DNA of 64,000 nt from CAMLFJ01 sp040902305 (GCA_040902305.1 JBBDXN010000139.1:1-64000); one strand, 5' to 3'. Numbered from the stretch's first letter, positions 42,977 through 51,432 are shown. Numbers and translations: made by a program. The notes: generated from the letters alone by a model not told the origin.

Positions 42977-43102
42977 CTACCGGTCCAGCGCCTTCACCGC
43001 CTCCTCCACGAACGAGGTGTCCACGATGGGCCGCAGCGGCAGCGTCTTCTTGGTGAACCCGTTGGCCGTCCACCACGCCATCTGCCGCTCGATGTCGGTC
43101 AC
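42977..43102 (-). pseudogene. C-terminal remnant of an ABC transporter substrate-binding protein (SsuA/NMT1-like)
   Basis: 41 codons from a GTG overlapping the preceding stop (GTGA), reading MTDIERQMAWWTANGFTKKT as the start if GTG is used and ending SFVEEAVKALDR. The pattern WWTANGF...VDTSFVEEAVKAL matches the last helices of nitrate/sulphonate/taurine-type binding proteins. It has no signal peptide, lobes or partner and is downstream of a broken ATPase, so it is a relic of a decayed transporter locus. It ends 2 nt upstream of the tandem array. Confidence 0.55.
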
Positions 43103-43560
43103 GAGCAGCCGTCCTTGCGGTCCTGGAACGGAAACCCCAGCCTGATGTTCTCGGGCCGCGCCCCGGTGTACCTGGCCCTGATCTGCCCGTCCTTCTGCAC
43201 CAGGGCGACTTCGAAGCCGGCCAGGCCGGTCATGTCGAGGTAGTGCCGCGTGCGCTCGGCCCGCTCGAAGCGCGAGACGCCCAGCTCTTCCAGGCCGAAC
43301 TCCACGTTGGCCCGCACGGTGCGCCAGGGAAAGAGCGCGAACTCCTGGAACACGGTGGCCGCCAGCGGCCGGCCCTCGCGGGGCTCACCCTCGAAGTAGA
43401 CGCGCCCCGAGGTGGCGGGCAAACGGCCCCAGCAGGGCCACGAACTCCTCGGACTCCACCGCGAAGTCCACCTGGCTCAGCGCGACCACGTCGCGGCCTC
43501 GGCGGTCGGTACCACGCCGATCGATATAGGTCTTGGAGACGCGGTCGACGACGACGCGCA
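43099..43560 (-). pseudogene. Degraded ABC transporter ATP-binding protein (SsuB/TauB-like), Walker A lost
   Basis: The 5' frame (from ATG 43560) reads MRVVVDRVSKTYIDRRGTDR and later DFAVESEEFVALLGP, then should continue SGCGKST. Instead it runs into PFARHLGAR and stops at 43385. In another frame the protein resumes PATSGRVYFEGEP, VFQEFALFPWRTVRANV (the Q-loop), HYLDMTGLAGFE. So Walker A and the next helix are missing and the frames do not match. The tail VALVQKDGQIRARYTGARPE does not belong to an ATPase. This is an inactivated relic of an anion/sulphonate importer beside the assembly gap. Confidence 0.75.
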
Positions 43561-43562
43561 TG

Positions 43563-45116
43563 CTAGCCGCGCCGCAGGGCGAACCGCTGGATCTTGCCGG
43601 TCGTGGTCTTGGGCAGCTCGGCCACGAAGTCGATCCAGCGCGGCGCCTTGTAGCCGGCCAGGCGCTTGCGCACCAGCGCCTGCAGCTCGGCGGCGAGCGC
43701 GTCGGTGCCAATCTGATCATCGTGCAGCACGCAGAAGGCGTGCGCCTTGGTGAGCCCGTCGGCGTCGCCGCGCCCGACCACCGCCGCCTCCAGCACCGCG
43801 GGGTGCTCGCCCAGGCACGCCTCGATCTCGACCGGGGACACCCACGTGCCGCCGACTTTCAGCATGTCGTCCTGACGGCCGGAGAAGTAGAAGTAGCCGT
43901 CGCCGTCCTGGTAGAACATGTCGCCGGTGCGCAGCCACTCGCCCTGCATGGTGGCCCGGCTCCGCTCGTGGCGGTTCCAGTAGTACGCCGCGGTGGAGTC
44001 GCCCTTGATCAGGAGCTGCCCCACGAACCCGGGCGCCACCGGCCGGTCCTGGTCGTCCACCAGCCGCGCCTCGTAGCCGGGAATCACCCGCCCGCTCGAG
44101 CCCGGCCGCGCCTCACCCGGCCGGTTGGCGATGTAGTCGTGCAGCGCCTCGGTGGAGCCCACCACGTCCAGCAGCTCGTGGCCGAAGCGCGACTTCCAGG
44201 CGTGGAAGATCCCGGCGGGCAGCGCCTCGCCCGAAGACACGCAGAGCCGGAGCGACGAGAGATCGAACCGCCGCTCCGCCCCCTCTAGTTGAAGAAGCCG
44301 GCGATAGATGGTGGCCACCGCGAACAGCATGGTGGGGCGCTCGGCCTGGATCAGCTCGAAGATCCGCTCGGCGTCCAGGCGCTCCGGCACCAGCACCGAC
44401 GCGGCGCCCACCAGCGCCGGGAAGTAGAGCGAGTTGCCGAGGCCGAACGCGAAGTGGAGCTTCGAGGCCGAGAAGATCCGGTCGTCGGCCGCGATGCCGA
44501 AGATCCCCCGCCCCACCAGCTCCGCCGCGTGGACCAGGTCGTGGTGGAGATGCACGGCCGCCTTGGGCCGCCCGGTGGAGCCCGAGGTGTAGAGCCAGAG
44601 CGCCACGTCGTCGCGGCTCGTGTCGGTGGCGGCCAGCTCGGGCGAGGCCTTCTCGAGCAACCGCTCGTACTCCAGCGCGCCCCGCCGGCGCCCGCCCACC
44701 ACGATCGCGCTCTCCAGCGCCGGGCAGCGCGCGCGGACCTTGAGGATCTCGGCGGCGGCCGCCTCGGAGGCGATGATCGCGCGGGCGCGGCTGTCCTGGA
44801 GGAGGAAGGCCAGCTCTCCGGCGGGCAACCCGTCGCTCACCGGCACCGGCACCGCGCCGATCTTCATCGCGCCCCAGAAGGCCTCGGCGAACTCGGGCCG
44901 GTCCGGCAGGGCCAGCAGCACGCGCTGCTCGATCTGGACGCCGCGGGCCAGGAGCGCGTTGCCGAGCCGGTTGGCGCGGAGGGCGACCTCGCCGTAGGTG
45001 ACGTCGCGGCCGGCGAAACGAAACGCGGGCCGCCCGCCGTGGCCCGCGGCGAGGTGGCGGTCCAGGAAGTAGGCGGCGGCATTGAAGCGCTCGGGAACGT
45101 CGATGGCCGCCGGCAT
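43563..45116 (-). CDS. Benzoate-CoA ligase family protein
   Basis: 517 aa. The N-terminal ERFNAAAYFLDRHLAAGHGGRPAF is a benzoate-CoA ligase hallmark. ANL motifs: LYTSGSTGRPK (about 175-185), SSGEALPAG and VVGSTEALHDY (A5), WLRTGDMFYQDGDGY (A7), SGRQDDMLKVGGTWVSP (A8) and the C-terminal KTTTGKIQRF with the catalytic Lys. It activates an aromatic or cyclic carboxylate to its CoA ester. The neighbours give no ring-reduction or box genes, so the aromatic substrate is inferred by family only. A long divergent gap lies beyond its start. Confidence 0.9.
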   Translation of the reverse strand: MPAAIDVPERFNAAAYFLDRHLAAGHGGRPAFRFAGRDVTYGEVALRANRLGNALLARGVQIEQRVLLALPDRPEFAEAFWGAMKIGAVPVPVSDGLPAGELAFLLQDSRARAIIASEAAAAEILKVRARCPALESAIVVGGRRRGALEYERLLEKASPELAATDTSRDDVALWLYTSGSTGRPKAAVHLHHDLVHAAELVGRGIFGIAADDRIFSASKLHFAFGLGNSLYFPALVGAASVLVPERLDAERIFELIQAERPTMLFAVATIYRRLLQLEGAERRFDLSSLRLCVSSGEALPAGIFHAWKSRFGHELLDVVGSTEALHDYIANRPGEARPGSSGRVIPGYEARLVDDQDRPVAPGFVGQLLIKGDSTAAYYWNRHERSRATMQGEWLRTGDMFYQDGDGYFYFSGRQDDMLKVGGTWVSPVEIEACLGEHPAVLEAAVVGRGDADGLTKAHAFCVLHDDQIGTDALAAELQALVRKRLAGYKAPRWIDFVAELPKTTTGKIQRFALRRG

Positions 45117-45206
45117 GCCGGCGATTCTAGCAGGAAACCTTCAGCGGGCCGCCAAGCCTCATGGGCTACAAGCGGGGTGGTGGGCGCGCCGTGGCGGGGC
45201 CGACGG

Positions 45207-45914
45207 TCAGGGCGAGTCGGTGAACCACCGCTGATGAATCCGCTCCAGCGTGCCGTCCGCCCTCACCTCCGCGAGGGCGCGGTTGACCCGGTCGCGGAGA
45301 CCGTCGTTGCCCTTGGAGAAGACCAGCCCGTACCGGAAGGTCGTCCCGGCAAGCCGGGGCCCGAGCGCCAGCCCGTCCTGCGACCGCGCGAAGTACGACC
45401 CGATCGGATGGTCGTCCACCACCGCGTCGACCTCCTCGTCGCGGAGGGCCCGGTACGCGTCCACGTTGAAATCGAAGGTGCGCACCGTCACCGGCAGGCC
45501 CTGGCCGCGGAGGAACTCCTCGGCGGTCGTGGCCACGCGTACCCCGACCGTCTTCCCGGCCATGCCGTCGGGCCAGCGGACGGTCTCACCCTGTCGCACG
45601 ATCAGCGCCAGCTCCGCCTCGAAGTACGGATCGCTGAACTCGACCATCTGGCGACGCTCGGCGGTGATGGTCGCCGCCGTGCAGATCATGTCCATCCGGC
45701 CACTTCGCAGCTCGTCGAGCGCGACGCTCCAGAGCGCGCTGCGGCAGCGCAGCTCCACCCCGAGCCGGGAGGCGAGCGCTTCCAGCAGATCCACCTCGAA
45801 GCCGCGAAACTCCGGCGTGCCGGGCAGGCCGAAGCAGAGCGGCGGCGGCGGTGATTCGTCGACCCCGACGGCGAGGACGCCGGGCGCTTCCGGGCTCGAG
45901 CGCGCATTCACCAT
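45207..45914 (-). CDS. Transporter substrate-binding-domain protein, no signal peptide
   Basis: 235 aa from ATG 45914, one base overlap with the SDR stop. The SBP_bac_3 fold is complete: LAVGVDESPPPPLCFG, GFEVDLLEALASRLGVEL, CTAATITAERRQMVEFSDPYF, AEVRADGTLERIHQRWF. No signal peptide can be found (MVNARSSPEAPGVLAV) and no permease or ATPase is adjacent. Either the start is mis-set, or the domain serves as a cytoplasmic sensor or enzyme. In one family (cyclohexadienyl dehydratase) this fold is an enzyme, but the match is not tested. Translation is coupled to the SDR gene. Confidence 0.8.
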   Translation of the reverse strand: MVNARSSPEAPGVLAVGVDESPPPPLCFGLPGTPEFRGFEVDLLEALASRLGVELRCRSALWSVALDELRSGRMDMICTAATITAERRQMVEFSDPYFEAELALIVRQGETVRWPDGMAGKTVGVRVATTAEEFLRGQGLPVTVRTFDFNVDAYRALRDEEVDAVVDDHPIGSYFARSQDGLALGPRLAGTTFRYGLVFSKGNDGLRDRVNRALAEVRADGTLERIHQRWFTDSP

Positions 45915-46663
45915 CACATCATGGCCTGGCCACCGTTCACGTCGAGGACCGCGCCGGTGATGTGGCGCGCCGCCGCGGAGGCCAGGAAGAGCACCGCCTC
46001 GGCCACGTCCTCGGGATCGCCGAGCCGACGCAGCGGGATCGTCTCCGCGAGCGTGCGCGTCGCCTCCGGGCTGCGCGCGCCCAGCACCCGCGCGGTGGCG
46101 GTAGTGCCGGGGGCGACGGCATTCACCGCGATCCCGTCCGGCGCCCACTCGCCGGCCAGCTGGCGGGTGAGCCCGAGGATGGCGGCCTTCGCGGCGGCGT
46201 AGGGCGCGGCGGTGAGCACCGCGCCGCTGCGGCCCACGATCGAGGAGAGGTTCACGATGCGGCCCCCGCCCTGGCGCCGCATGATCGGTAGCATCGCCGT
46301 CGAGCAGAGGAACACGCTCGTCAAGTTGACGCGGAGGATGGCGTCCCACTCCTCGGGCGTGAACTCCTCCGCGCGCTTGATGCCGGGAAAGCGGCCCGCA
46401 TTGTTCACGAGGATGTCGACCCGCCCCCAGCGTGCTACCACCGCCGCGGCCGCCTCCCGCACCGCGTGCGGCACGGTCACGTCGCACTCGACGGCAAAGG
46501 CCTCGCCGTGCTCCCGCACGATCTCGTCGGCCACCCGGCGGCCGCCCGCGTCCACCTCGAGGATGGCCACCCGCGCCCCCTCGCGGGCGAAGGCCCGGGC
46601 GATGGCCATGCCGATCCCGTTCCCTCCCCCGGTCACCACCACCACCTGACCACCGAACCGCAT
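45914..46663 (-). CDS. SDR family oxidoreductase (FabG-like)
   Basis: 249 aa from ATG 46663, preceded by GGAGGGA. A longer start would add an Arg-rich segment. Cofactor motif GGGNGIGMAIA, ILEVDAGG after beta-2 (Glu/Asp favours NAD), NNAGRFPG, Ser in LSSIVGRSG and YAAAK. The C-terminal VLFLASAAARHITGAV is classical. It oxidises or reduces a small alcohol or ketone of unknown identity. It overlaps the binding-protein gene by one base. Confidence 0.9.
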   Translation of the reverse strand: MRFGGQVVVVTGGGNGIGMAIARAFAREGARVAILEVDAGGRRVADEIVREHGEAFAVECDVTVPHAVREAAAAVVARWGRVDILVNNAGRFPGIKRAEEFTPEEWDAILRVNLTSVFLCSTAMLPIMRRQGGGRIVNLSSIVGRSGAVLTAAPYAAAKAAILGLTRQLAGEWAPDGIAVNAVAPGTTATARVLGARSPEATRTLAETIPLRRLGDPEDVAEAVLFLASAAARHITGAVLDVNGGQAMM

Positions 46664-46691
46664 CGCGCTCCCTCCGGGCGACGATTCTACG

Positions 46692-46958
46692 CTAAGGGTA
46701 GGGGTCCTTCGTTCGCGGCGCGTCCGGCGCTTGCTCGTCAAGCGACTGGCGATACCTCAAGCAGCCTTGCAGGAACTGTGGCCAATCCGGCACCGCCGGA
46801 ATCGGATCGGTCTTCTCCGGCAAGAGTCCCCAGAGAGCCGGGTGATGCCAGCAGAGCTCGTGTCGCGTACTGTCGCGGTGCTCTCGGATGCCTTCTCGCA
46901 GTGCCTTCACCTCGTTCATGAGCTGCTGCCGCGACATCCGGTCCAGGTCCTCGTCCAT
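46692..46958 (-). CDS. Small conserved hypothetical protein (WHHP motif)
   Basis: 88 aa from ATG 46958 with TGGAG 8 nt upstream. It begins MDEDLDRMSRQQLMNEVKAL, an amphipathic helix; the middle contains LCWHHPALWGLLPEKTDP, a pattern I have seen in uncharacterised proteins of many bacteria; the C-terminus ends RYRQSLDEQAPDAPRTKDPY. A Cys-Trp-His-His cluster could bind metal or haem. It has no signal peptide. It lies between SDR and methyltransferase genes; function unknown. Confidence 0.75.
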   Translation of the reverse strand: MDEDLDRMSRQQLMNEVKALREGIREHRDSTRHELCWHHPALWGLLPEKTDPIPAVPDWPQFLQGCLRYRQSLDEQAPDAPRTKDPYP

Positions 46959-47016
46959 GATGGTTCTCCAGGTGAGCATGCCCCGCATGGCCTCGTAGAT
47001 CTCTACGGCCGTCGTG

Positions 47017-47835
47017 TCACTTCGTGGCGCTCGCCAGGTGCGCTTCGATCGGAAATGCCAGCGGGCCCCCGCCCGGGTAGGAATCGAGGGCGTGAGCGAC
47101 CTCGGTGACCAAGTCGGCACGGGCGGCGTCGGACACCTTGGCCACGTGGGCGGCCAGGGGGGAGGCGGCAACCTGGTCCTGCACGAAGCGCGCCGCCGAG
47201 GGAAAGCGAACCGACCTGGTGTGGGGCTGAATCGCGATGTCGCGGAAGCCCGCGCCGGCGACGAGCGCCCGCAACTCGTCGGCCTCGGCGAGCCCGAAGG
47301 GGGCGAGCATGACGCCCGCCGCCTCGGCGCTCACGTGCCGCTCGAGGGCAGCGGCCAGCGCGCCGAACCCGGGGCTGTGCTGGATGCCGCGCCACACCAT
47401 CAGCCCGGCCCGGCCACCGGCCACCAGGACCCGATGCATCTCCCGCAACGCCGCCGGGCGATCGGGAAAGAACTGGAGGCCCGCCTGGCAGTAGACGATG
47501 TCGAACGCGGAGTCCGGGAATGGCATGCTCGTTGCGCTCGCCTCCTTCCAGGTGATCGGCGCGCTTCCCGGCACCGTCTCGGATGCCGCGGCGGCGGCCA
47601 GCATGCCCGGATTCAGATCGAGGCCGACCACCATCCCGGTGGGCCCGACCCGCTGCGCGGCCAGTCGAGCGACCACGCCGGTACCGCATGCGACGTCCAG
47701 GACCCGCTCGCCTAAGCGCGGAGCACCCAGCGGGACGACCAGCGACGCCCACGCCGCGAACAGCGCCGGAACGAGCGCGCGCTCGTAGGTTGACGCCGCG
47801 TCTCCGGCGACTCGCCATCGCTCCCGATCACTCAT
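47017..47835 (-). CDS. Class I SAM-dependent methyltransferase
   Basis: 272 aa. Motif I VLDVACGTGVVARLAAQRV (about residues 45-63), acidic loop VVGLDLNPGML, motif II FDIVYCQAGLQFFPDR and the Gly-rich VAGGRAGLMVW follow the UbiE/Methyltransf_11 order. C-terminal helices (FVQDQVAASPLAAHV) probably give substrate specificity. It methylates an unknown small acceptor. It shares its start region with a convergent short frame on the other strand and has no clear operon partner. Confidence 0.88.
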   Translation of the reverse strand: MSDRERWRVAGDAASTYERALVPALFAAWASLVVPLGAPRLGERVLDVACGTGVVARLAAQRVGPTGMVVGLDLNPGMLAAAAASETVPGSAPITWKEASATSMPFPDSAFDIVYCQAGLQFFPDRPAALREMHRVLVAGGRAGLMVWRGIQHSPGFGALAAALERHVSAEAAGVMLAPFGLAEADELRALVAGAGFRDIAIQPHTRSVRFPSAARFVQDQVAASPLAAHVAKVSDAARADLVTEVAHALDSYPGGGPLAFPIEAHLASATK

Positions 47836-47921
47836 GATGGCCCCTCCAACGTTCGATCGTGAAACCGGGCGTGCGACGTGTCAAGCACTTGAGCTGGCGT
47901 CGCCCGAGGGGGAGGTCTACC

Positions 47922-48002
47922 ATGATCTCCACGCCGCGCGCGCAGATGGCCATGTCGCTCGGCTTCTACCTCTTCCGCGTCTTCAAGCCGGCGCCCCGCT
48001 AG
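47922..48002 (+). CDS. Possible 26-aa micropeptide
   Basis: ATG 47922 is preceded by GGGGGAGG with 6-nt spacing, and the frame reads MISTPRAQMAMSLGFYLFR then a short basic tail to TAG 48002, 3 nt before the convergent arfB end. It could be a short membrane-associated micropeptide or chance. No homologue can be recalled. Confidence 0.25.
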   Translation: MISTPRAQMAMSLGFYLFRVFKPAPR

Positions 48003-48005
48003 GCT

Positions 48006-48437
48006 TCAGTCAGCCTCGCCCGGCCGCGCCCGCCAGCGCTTCACGTCCGCCCGGCGCTTCTTGCCGGCCAGGCGCCGCCGTTTCGCGCCGGCCGAGGGCC
48101 GCGTCTTCACGCGCCGGCGCGGCACCACGAGGGCGGCGCGGATCAGCTCGGCCACCCGGGCGCGTGCGTCCTCCAGGTTGCGCGCCTGGTTGCGCGTCGC
48201 CTGGCTGATGACCACCAGGCGCCCGTCGGCGTCGAGCCGGTTCTGGGCCAGGCGGGAGAGGCGCGCCCGCGCGTCGGCGGCGAGCCCCTCGATCCCCGCC
48301 AGGTCCACGCGCAGGTCGATCTTGGTCGAGACCTTGTTGACGTTCTGGCCGCCCGGCGCCGAGGCCCGCGCCGCGTGCACGGTCAGCGCGGAGGCCAGCA
48401 CGCGCACCTCCGCGGTCACGACGATCGAGTCGGCCAT
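48006..48437 (-). CDS. arfB: Alternative ribosome-rescue factor (ArfB/YaeJ family)
   Basis: 143 aa from ATG 48437 (MADSIVVTAEVRV). The class I release-factor GGQ motif occurs as ASAPGGQNVNKVSTK (about 29-43), the peptidyl-tRNA-hydrolysis loop. The C-terminal basic tail (VPRRRVKTRPSAGAKRRRL) fits the mRNA-channel-binding helix of ArfB. It releases peptides from stalled ribosomes. It overlaps the upstream PH-like gene by 22 nt, at the end of the TCA-cycle run. Confidence 0.9.
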   Translation of the reverse strand: MADSIVVTAEVRVLASALTVHAARASAPGGQNVNKVSTKIDLRVDLAGIEGLAADARARLSRLAQNRLDADGRLVVISQATRNQARNLEDARARVAELIRAALVVPRRRVKTRPSAGAKRRRLAGKKRRADVKRWRARPGEAD

Positions 48438-48940
48438 GACGCGGGCTTCGCGGGCAGCTCGGCGTGGAGCGCGGCGACGAACTCGTCGGGGCGGCTCGGC
48501 GAGAGCACGACGAGGCCGCCGCGGGTCTGGAGGAACACCAGGTCGTCGGTGTTGGCGATGGCGAGATAGTGCCAGCCGGTGCGCGGGTTCCAGCGCGGCC
48601 CGTGGGAGCCGAAGAGGCTGTTGAAGCCGGCGGCGAGCAGCCCGCCGATCGGGCGCGGCTCGCGGTCGCAGCCGGTGATGCGGTCGTAGGGGATGAGGCG
48701 CGGCGACCAGCGCCGCTCGAGGCGCAGGCCGCCTTCCTCCAGCGTGTAGCCACTTGGCGCCATCCCCTGGATCATCCACAGCGCACCCAGGAAGGGCAGC
48801 GGCAGGATGAGCAGGCTCGGATCGCCGGAGCTGGCGACGAGTGCGACCGACAGGAGGAAGGGCCCGCCGAAGCCGAGCCCGATTCCGACCACCCCGGCGA
48901 GGAGTCGCTGCTTTCGCCCGAGGAGGGCCGGGAAGTGCAC
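48416..48940 (-). CDS. Membrane PH-like protein, hypothetical
   Basis: 174 aa from GTG 48940 with GAGAGG 4 nt before. Two hydrophobic helices at about 11-32 and 36-52 precede a beta-rich soluble domain: GYTLEEGGLRLERRW, LIPYDRITGCDREP, WHYLAIANTDDLVFLQTRGGLVVLSPSRPDEFV. The last part resembles a bacterial PH domain, as in DUF304-type proteins, but it is not the same gene as at 638-1120. Function unknown. It is downstream of ndk by 13 nt, on the same strand. Confidence 0.75.
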   Translation of the reverse strand: MHFPALLGRKQRLLAGVVGIGLGFGGPFLLSVALVASSGDPSLLILPLPFLGALWMIQGMAPSGYTLEEGGLRLERRWSPRLIPYDRITGCDREPRPIGGLLAAGFNSLFGSHGPRWNPRTGWHYLAIANTDDLVFLQTRGGLVVLSPSRPDEFVAALHAELPAKPASWPTRSS

Positions 48941-48953
48941 GCGGCCTCTCGGG

Positions 48954-49379
48954 CTAGCGGGGGAAGATCTCGAGCGCGCCGAAGAAGTAGGGGATCTCGA
49001 AGGCGGCCGACTCGGGCGAGTCGGAGCCATGGACCGCGTTGGCCTCGATGGACGAGGCAAACTCCTTGCGAATCGTCCCCGCGTCGGCCTTGGCCGGATC
49101 GGTGGCGCCCATCAGCTCGCGCAGCCGCGCGATGGCGCTCTCGCCTTCGAGCACGATGGGCATGCACGGGCCCTGGGTCATGAAGGCGCAGAGGCTGCCG
49201 TAGAACGGCCGCTCCTTGTGCACGATGTAGAAGCCGCCGGCCTGGGCCGCGCTCAGATGGATCAGCTTGGCGGCGAGCACCTTGAGGCCCGCCTGCTCGA
49301 AGCGGGCGATGATCTGGCCCGTGACGCCCTGGGCGACGGCATCCGGCTTGATGATGGTGAGGGTGCGCTGGACGGCCAT
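48954..49379 (-). CDS. ndk: Nucleoside diphosphate kinase
   Basis: 141 aa from ATG 49379. It starts MAVQRTLTIIKPDAVAQG, with FYIVHKERPFYGSL, the phosphohistidine site NAVHGSDSPESA (His about 117) and the C-terminal EIPYFFGALEIF. It exchanges gamma-phosphate among NTPs and dNTPs. The position directly downstream of sucCD is functionally sensible, because NDK can convert GTP made by succinyl-CoA synthetase to ATP. It is expected to be a cytosolic hexamer or tetramer. Confidence 0.95.
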   Translation of the reverse strand: MAVQRTLTIIKPDAVAQGVTGQIIARFEQAGLKVLAAKLIHLSAAQAGGFYIVHKERPFYGSLCAFMTQGPCMPIVLEGESAIARLRELMGATDPAKADAGTIRKEFASSIEANAVHGSDSPESAAFEIPYFFGALEIFPR

Positions 49380-49392
49380 CGCGGAGAGGTCC

Positions 49393-50271
49393 CTACCCTT
49401 TCTCGCCGACCACGCGGGCCACGGTGGCGCCCATGTCGGCGGGGCTCTTGACGGTGGTGATGCCGGCGGCTTCCATGGCGGCCATCTTCTCGGCGGCGGT
49501 GCCCTTGCCACCGGCGATGATGGCGCCCGCGTGGCCCATGCGGCGGCCGGGCGGCGCGGTTTGACCACAAATGAATCCCACGACCGGCTTGGTGACGTGG
49601 GCCTTGATGAAGGCGGCGGCCTCTTCTTCTGCCGTTCCGCCGATCTCCCCGATCATCATGATCGAGGTCGTGTCCGGGTCGGCCTGGAAGAGCTCGAGCA
49701 CGTCGATGAAGTTGGTGCCGTTGACCGGATCGCCCCCGATGCCCACGCAGGAGGACTGGCCGAGCCCGCGCTGGGTGAGCTGGTGGACGACCTCGTAGGT
49801 CAGCGTGCCGCTGCGCGAGACCACGCCCACGTGTCCGACCTTGTGGATGTGGCCCGGCATGATCCCGATCTTGGCCTGGCCCGGCGTGATCAGGCCCGGG
49901 CAGTTGGGGCCGATGAGCCGGCTCGGGGTGCGGCTGAGAAACGCCTTCACCCGCACCATGTCCGCGACGGGCACGCCCTCGGTGATGCACACGACGAGCG
50001 GCATGCCCGCGTCCGCCGCTTCCATGATCGCGTCGGCCGCGGCGGGCGGCGGCACGAAGATCAGCGCGCAGTCGGCGCCGGTCGCCTTCGCGGCCTCTTC
50101 CACCGTGTTCCAGACCGCGAAGCCCTCGTGGGTCGTCCCGCCCTTGCCCGGCGTCACCCCACCCACCACCTGGGTGCCGTACTCCTTGCACCGCGCGGCG
50201 TGAAAGGCGCCCTCCTTGCCGGTGATGCCCTGCACCAGCACGCGCGTGCTCTTGTCAACCAGGACGCTCAT
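49393..50271 (-). CDS. sucD: Succinyl-CoA synthetase alpha subunit
   Basis: 292 aa, ATG overlapping the sucC stop (ATGA). It opens MSVLVDKSTRVLVQGITGKEG, the CoA-binding Rossmann fold, has TIMMIG-like SIMMIGEIGG and the phosphohistidine loop GHAGAIIAGGKGTAAEKM (about 246-263). With SucC it converts succinyl-CoA to succinate with NTP synthesis. The gene lies in the TCA run sdhB-sucC-sucD-ndk. Length and motifs are normal. Confidence 0.96.
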   Translation of the reverse strand: MSVLVDKSTRVLVQGITGKEGAFHAARCKEYGTQVVGGVTPGKGGTTHEGFAVWNTVEEAAKATGADCALIFVPPPAAADAIMEAADAGMPLVVCITEGVPVADMVRVKAFLSRTPSRLIGPNCPGLITPGQAKIGIMPGHIHKVGHVGVVSRSGTLTYEVVHQLTQRGLGQSSCVGIGGDPVNGTNFIDVLELFQADPDTTSIMMIGEIGGTAEEEAAAFIKAHVTKPVVGFICGQTAPPGRRMGHAGAIIAGGKGTAAEKMAAMEAAGITTVKSPADMGATVARVVGEKG

Positions 50272-51428
50272 GCGCGCGCGAGCTCCACCACCTTCTTCGC
50301 GCCCTCGCCCATGTCGTTGACCATCACGAGGCCCAGGCCCGACTCGGCCAGCATCTTCTTGCCCTGCTCCACGTTGGTGCCTTCGGCGCGCAGCACCACC
50401 GGCAGCGTGAGCCCGAGCTTCTTCACCGCGGCGATGATGCCCTCGGCGAGCCGGTCCACTCGGAGAATGCCGCCGAACACGTTGATGAAGACCGCCTTCA
50501 CGCTCGGGTCGGACGAGAGGATGCGGAACGCGTTCTCGATCTGCTCGGGCGAGGCGCCGCCGCCCACGTCCAGGAAGTTGGCGGGCTCGCCGCCGGCCAG
50601 CTTGATGATGTCCATGGTGGCCATCGCGAGGCCGGCCCCGTTCACCATGCAGCCGACGTTGCCGTCCAGCTTGATGTAGTTGAGGCTGTACTTCGAGGCC
50701 TCCACGTCGAGCGGGGTTTCCTCGTTGACGTCGCGCAGCGCCACCACGTCCTTGTGGCGGTAGAGCGCGTTGTCGTCGAAGGTGAGCTTGGCGTCGAGCG
50801 CCAGCACCCTCCCATCGGTGGTAATAACAAGTGGATTAACCTCGGCCAGGGAGCAGTCCTTGTCGAGGTAGGCCCGGAACAGGTTCAGGATCAGGGCCAC
50901 GCCCGCCTTGAACTGGTCGCCCGTGAGCCCCAGGCCAAAGGCCAGGTTGCGGGCCTGAAAGGCCTGCAGCCCGAGCGCGGGGTCCGTCCACTCCCGGACG
51001 ATCTTCTCCGGGTGCGTGGCGGCGACCGCCTCGATGTCCATGCCGCCCGCCTGCGAGGCCATCACCACGTGGGTGCCGCGGCCGCGGTCGAGCGTCATCG
51101 AGAGGTAGAGCTCGGTGGCGATCGGGGAGGCCTCCTCCACCAGCACCTTCAGCACCTTGATGCCCTCGGGCGGCGTCTGCGGGGTCTTGAGCATCATGCC
51201 GAGGATCAGCGATGCCGCGGCCTCGGCGCCCGCCGCGGCGTCGGCCAGCTTCACGCCGCCGGCCTTGCCGCGGCCGCCCGCGTGCACCTGCGCCTTGACG
51301 ACTACTCGACCGTTCAGTTGTTGCGCAATTTCGCGGGCCTGGGCCGGCGAGTCGGCCACGTCCCCGTTGGGCACGGGCACCCCGAACTCCTTCAGGATCG
51401 CCTTGCCCTGATACTCGTGGATCTTCAT
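50268..51428 (-). CDS. sucC: Succinyl-CoA synthetase beta subunit
   Basis: 386 aa from ATG 51428 (MKIHEYQGKAILKEFGVPVP). ATP-grasp domain: VVVKAQVHAGGRGKAGGV (about 44-61), EVNPLVITTDG and the ligase domain end NVFGGILRVDRLAEGI. It binds the nucleotide and the succinyl-phosphate intermediate with SucD. It lies 4 nt downstream of sdhB. Any frame extending upstream overlaps sdhB and is not coding. Confidence 0.96.
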   Translation of the reverse strand: MKIHEYQGKAILKEFGVPVPNGDVADSPAQAREIAQQLNGRVVVKAQVHAGGRGKAGGVKLADAAAGAEAAASLILGMMLKTPQTPPEGIKVLKVLVEEASPIATELYLSMTLDRGRGTHVVMASQAGGMDIEAVAATHPEKIVREWTDPALGLQAFQARNLAFGLGLTGDQFKAGVALILNLFRAYLDKDCSLAEVNPLVITTDGRVLALDAKLTFDDNALYRHKDVVALRDVNEETPLDVEASKYSLNYIKLDGNVGCMVNGAGLAMATMDIIKLAGGEPANFLDVGGGASPEQIENAFRILSSDPSVKAVFINVFGGILRVDRLAEGIIAAVKKLGLTLPVVLRAEGTNVEQGKKMLAESGLGLVMVNDMGEGAKKVVELARA

Positions 51429-51432
51429 GCGA

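Noticed and set aside
42663..43076. Minus-strand frame running through the N gap
   Set aside because: It is open only because N codons are not stops; the visible parts are repeat translations.
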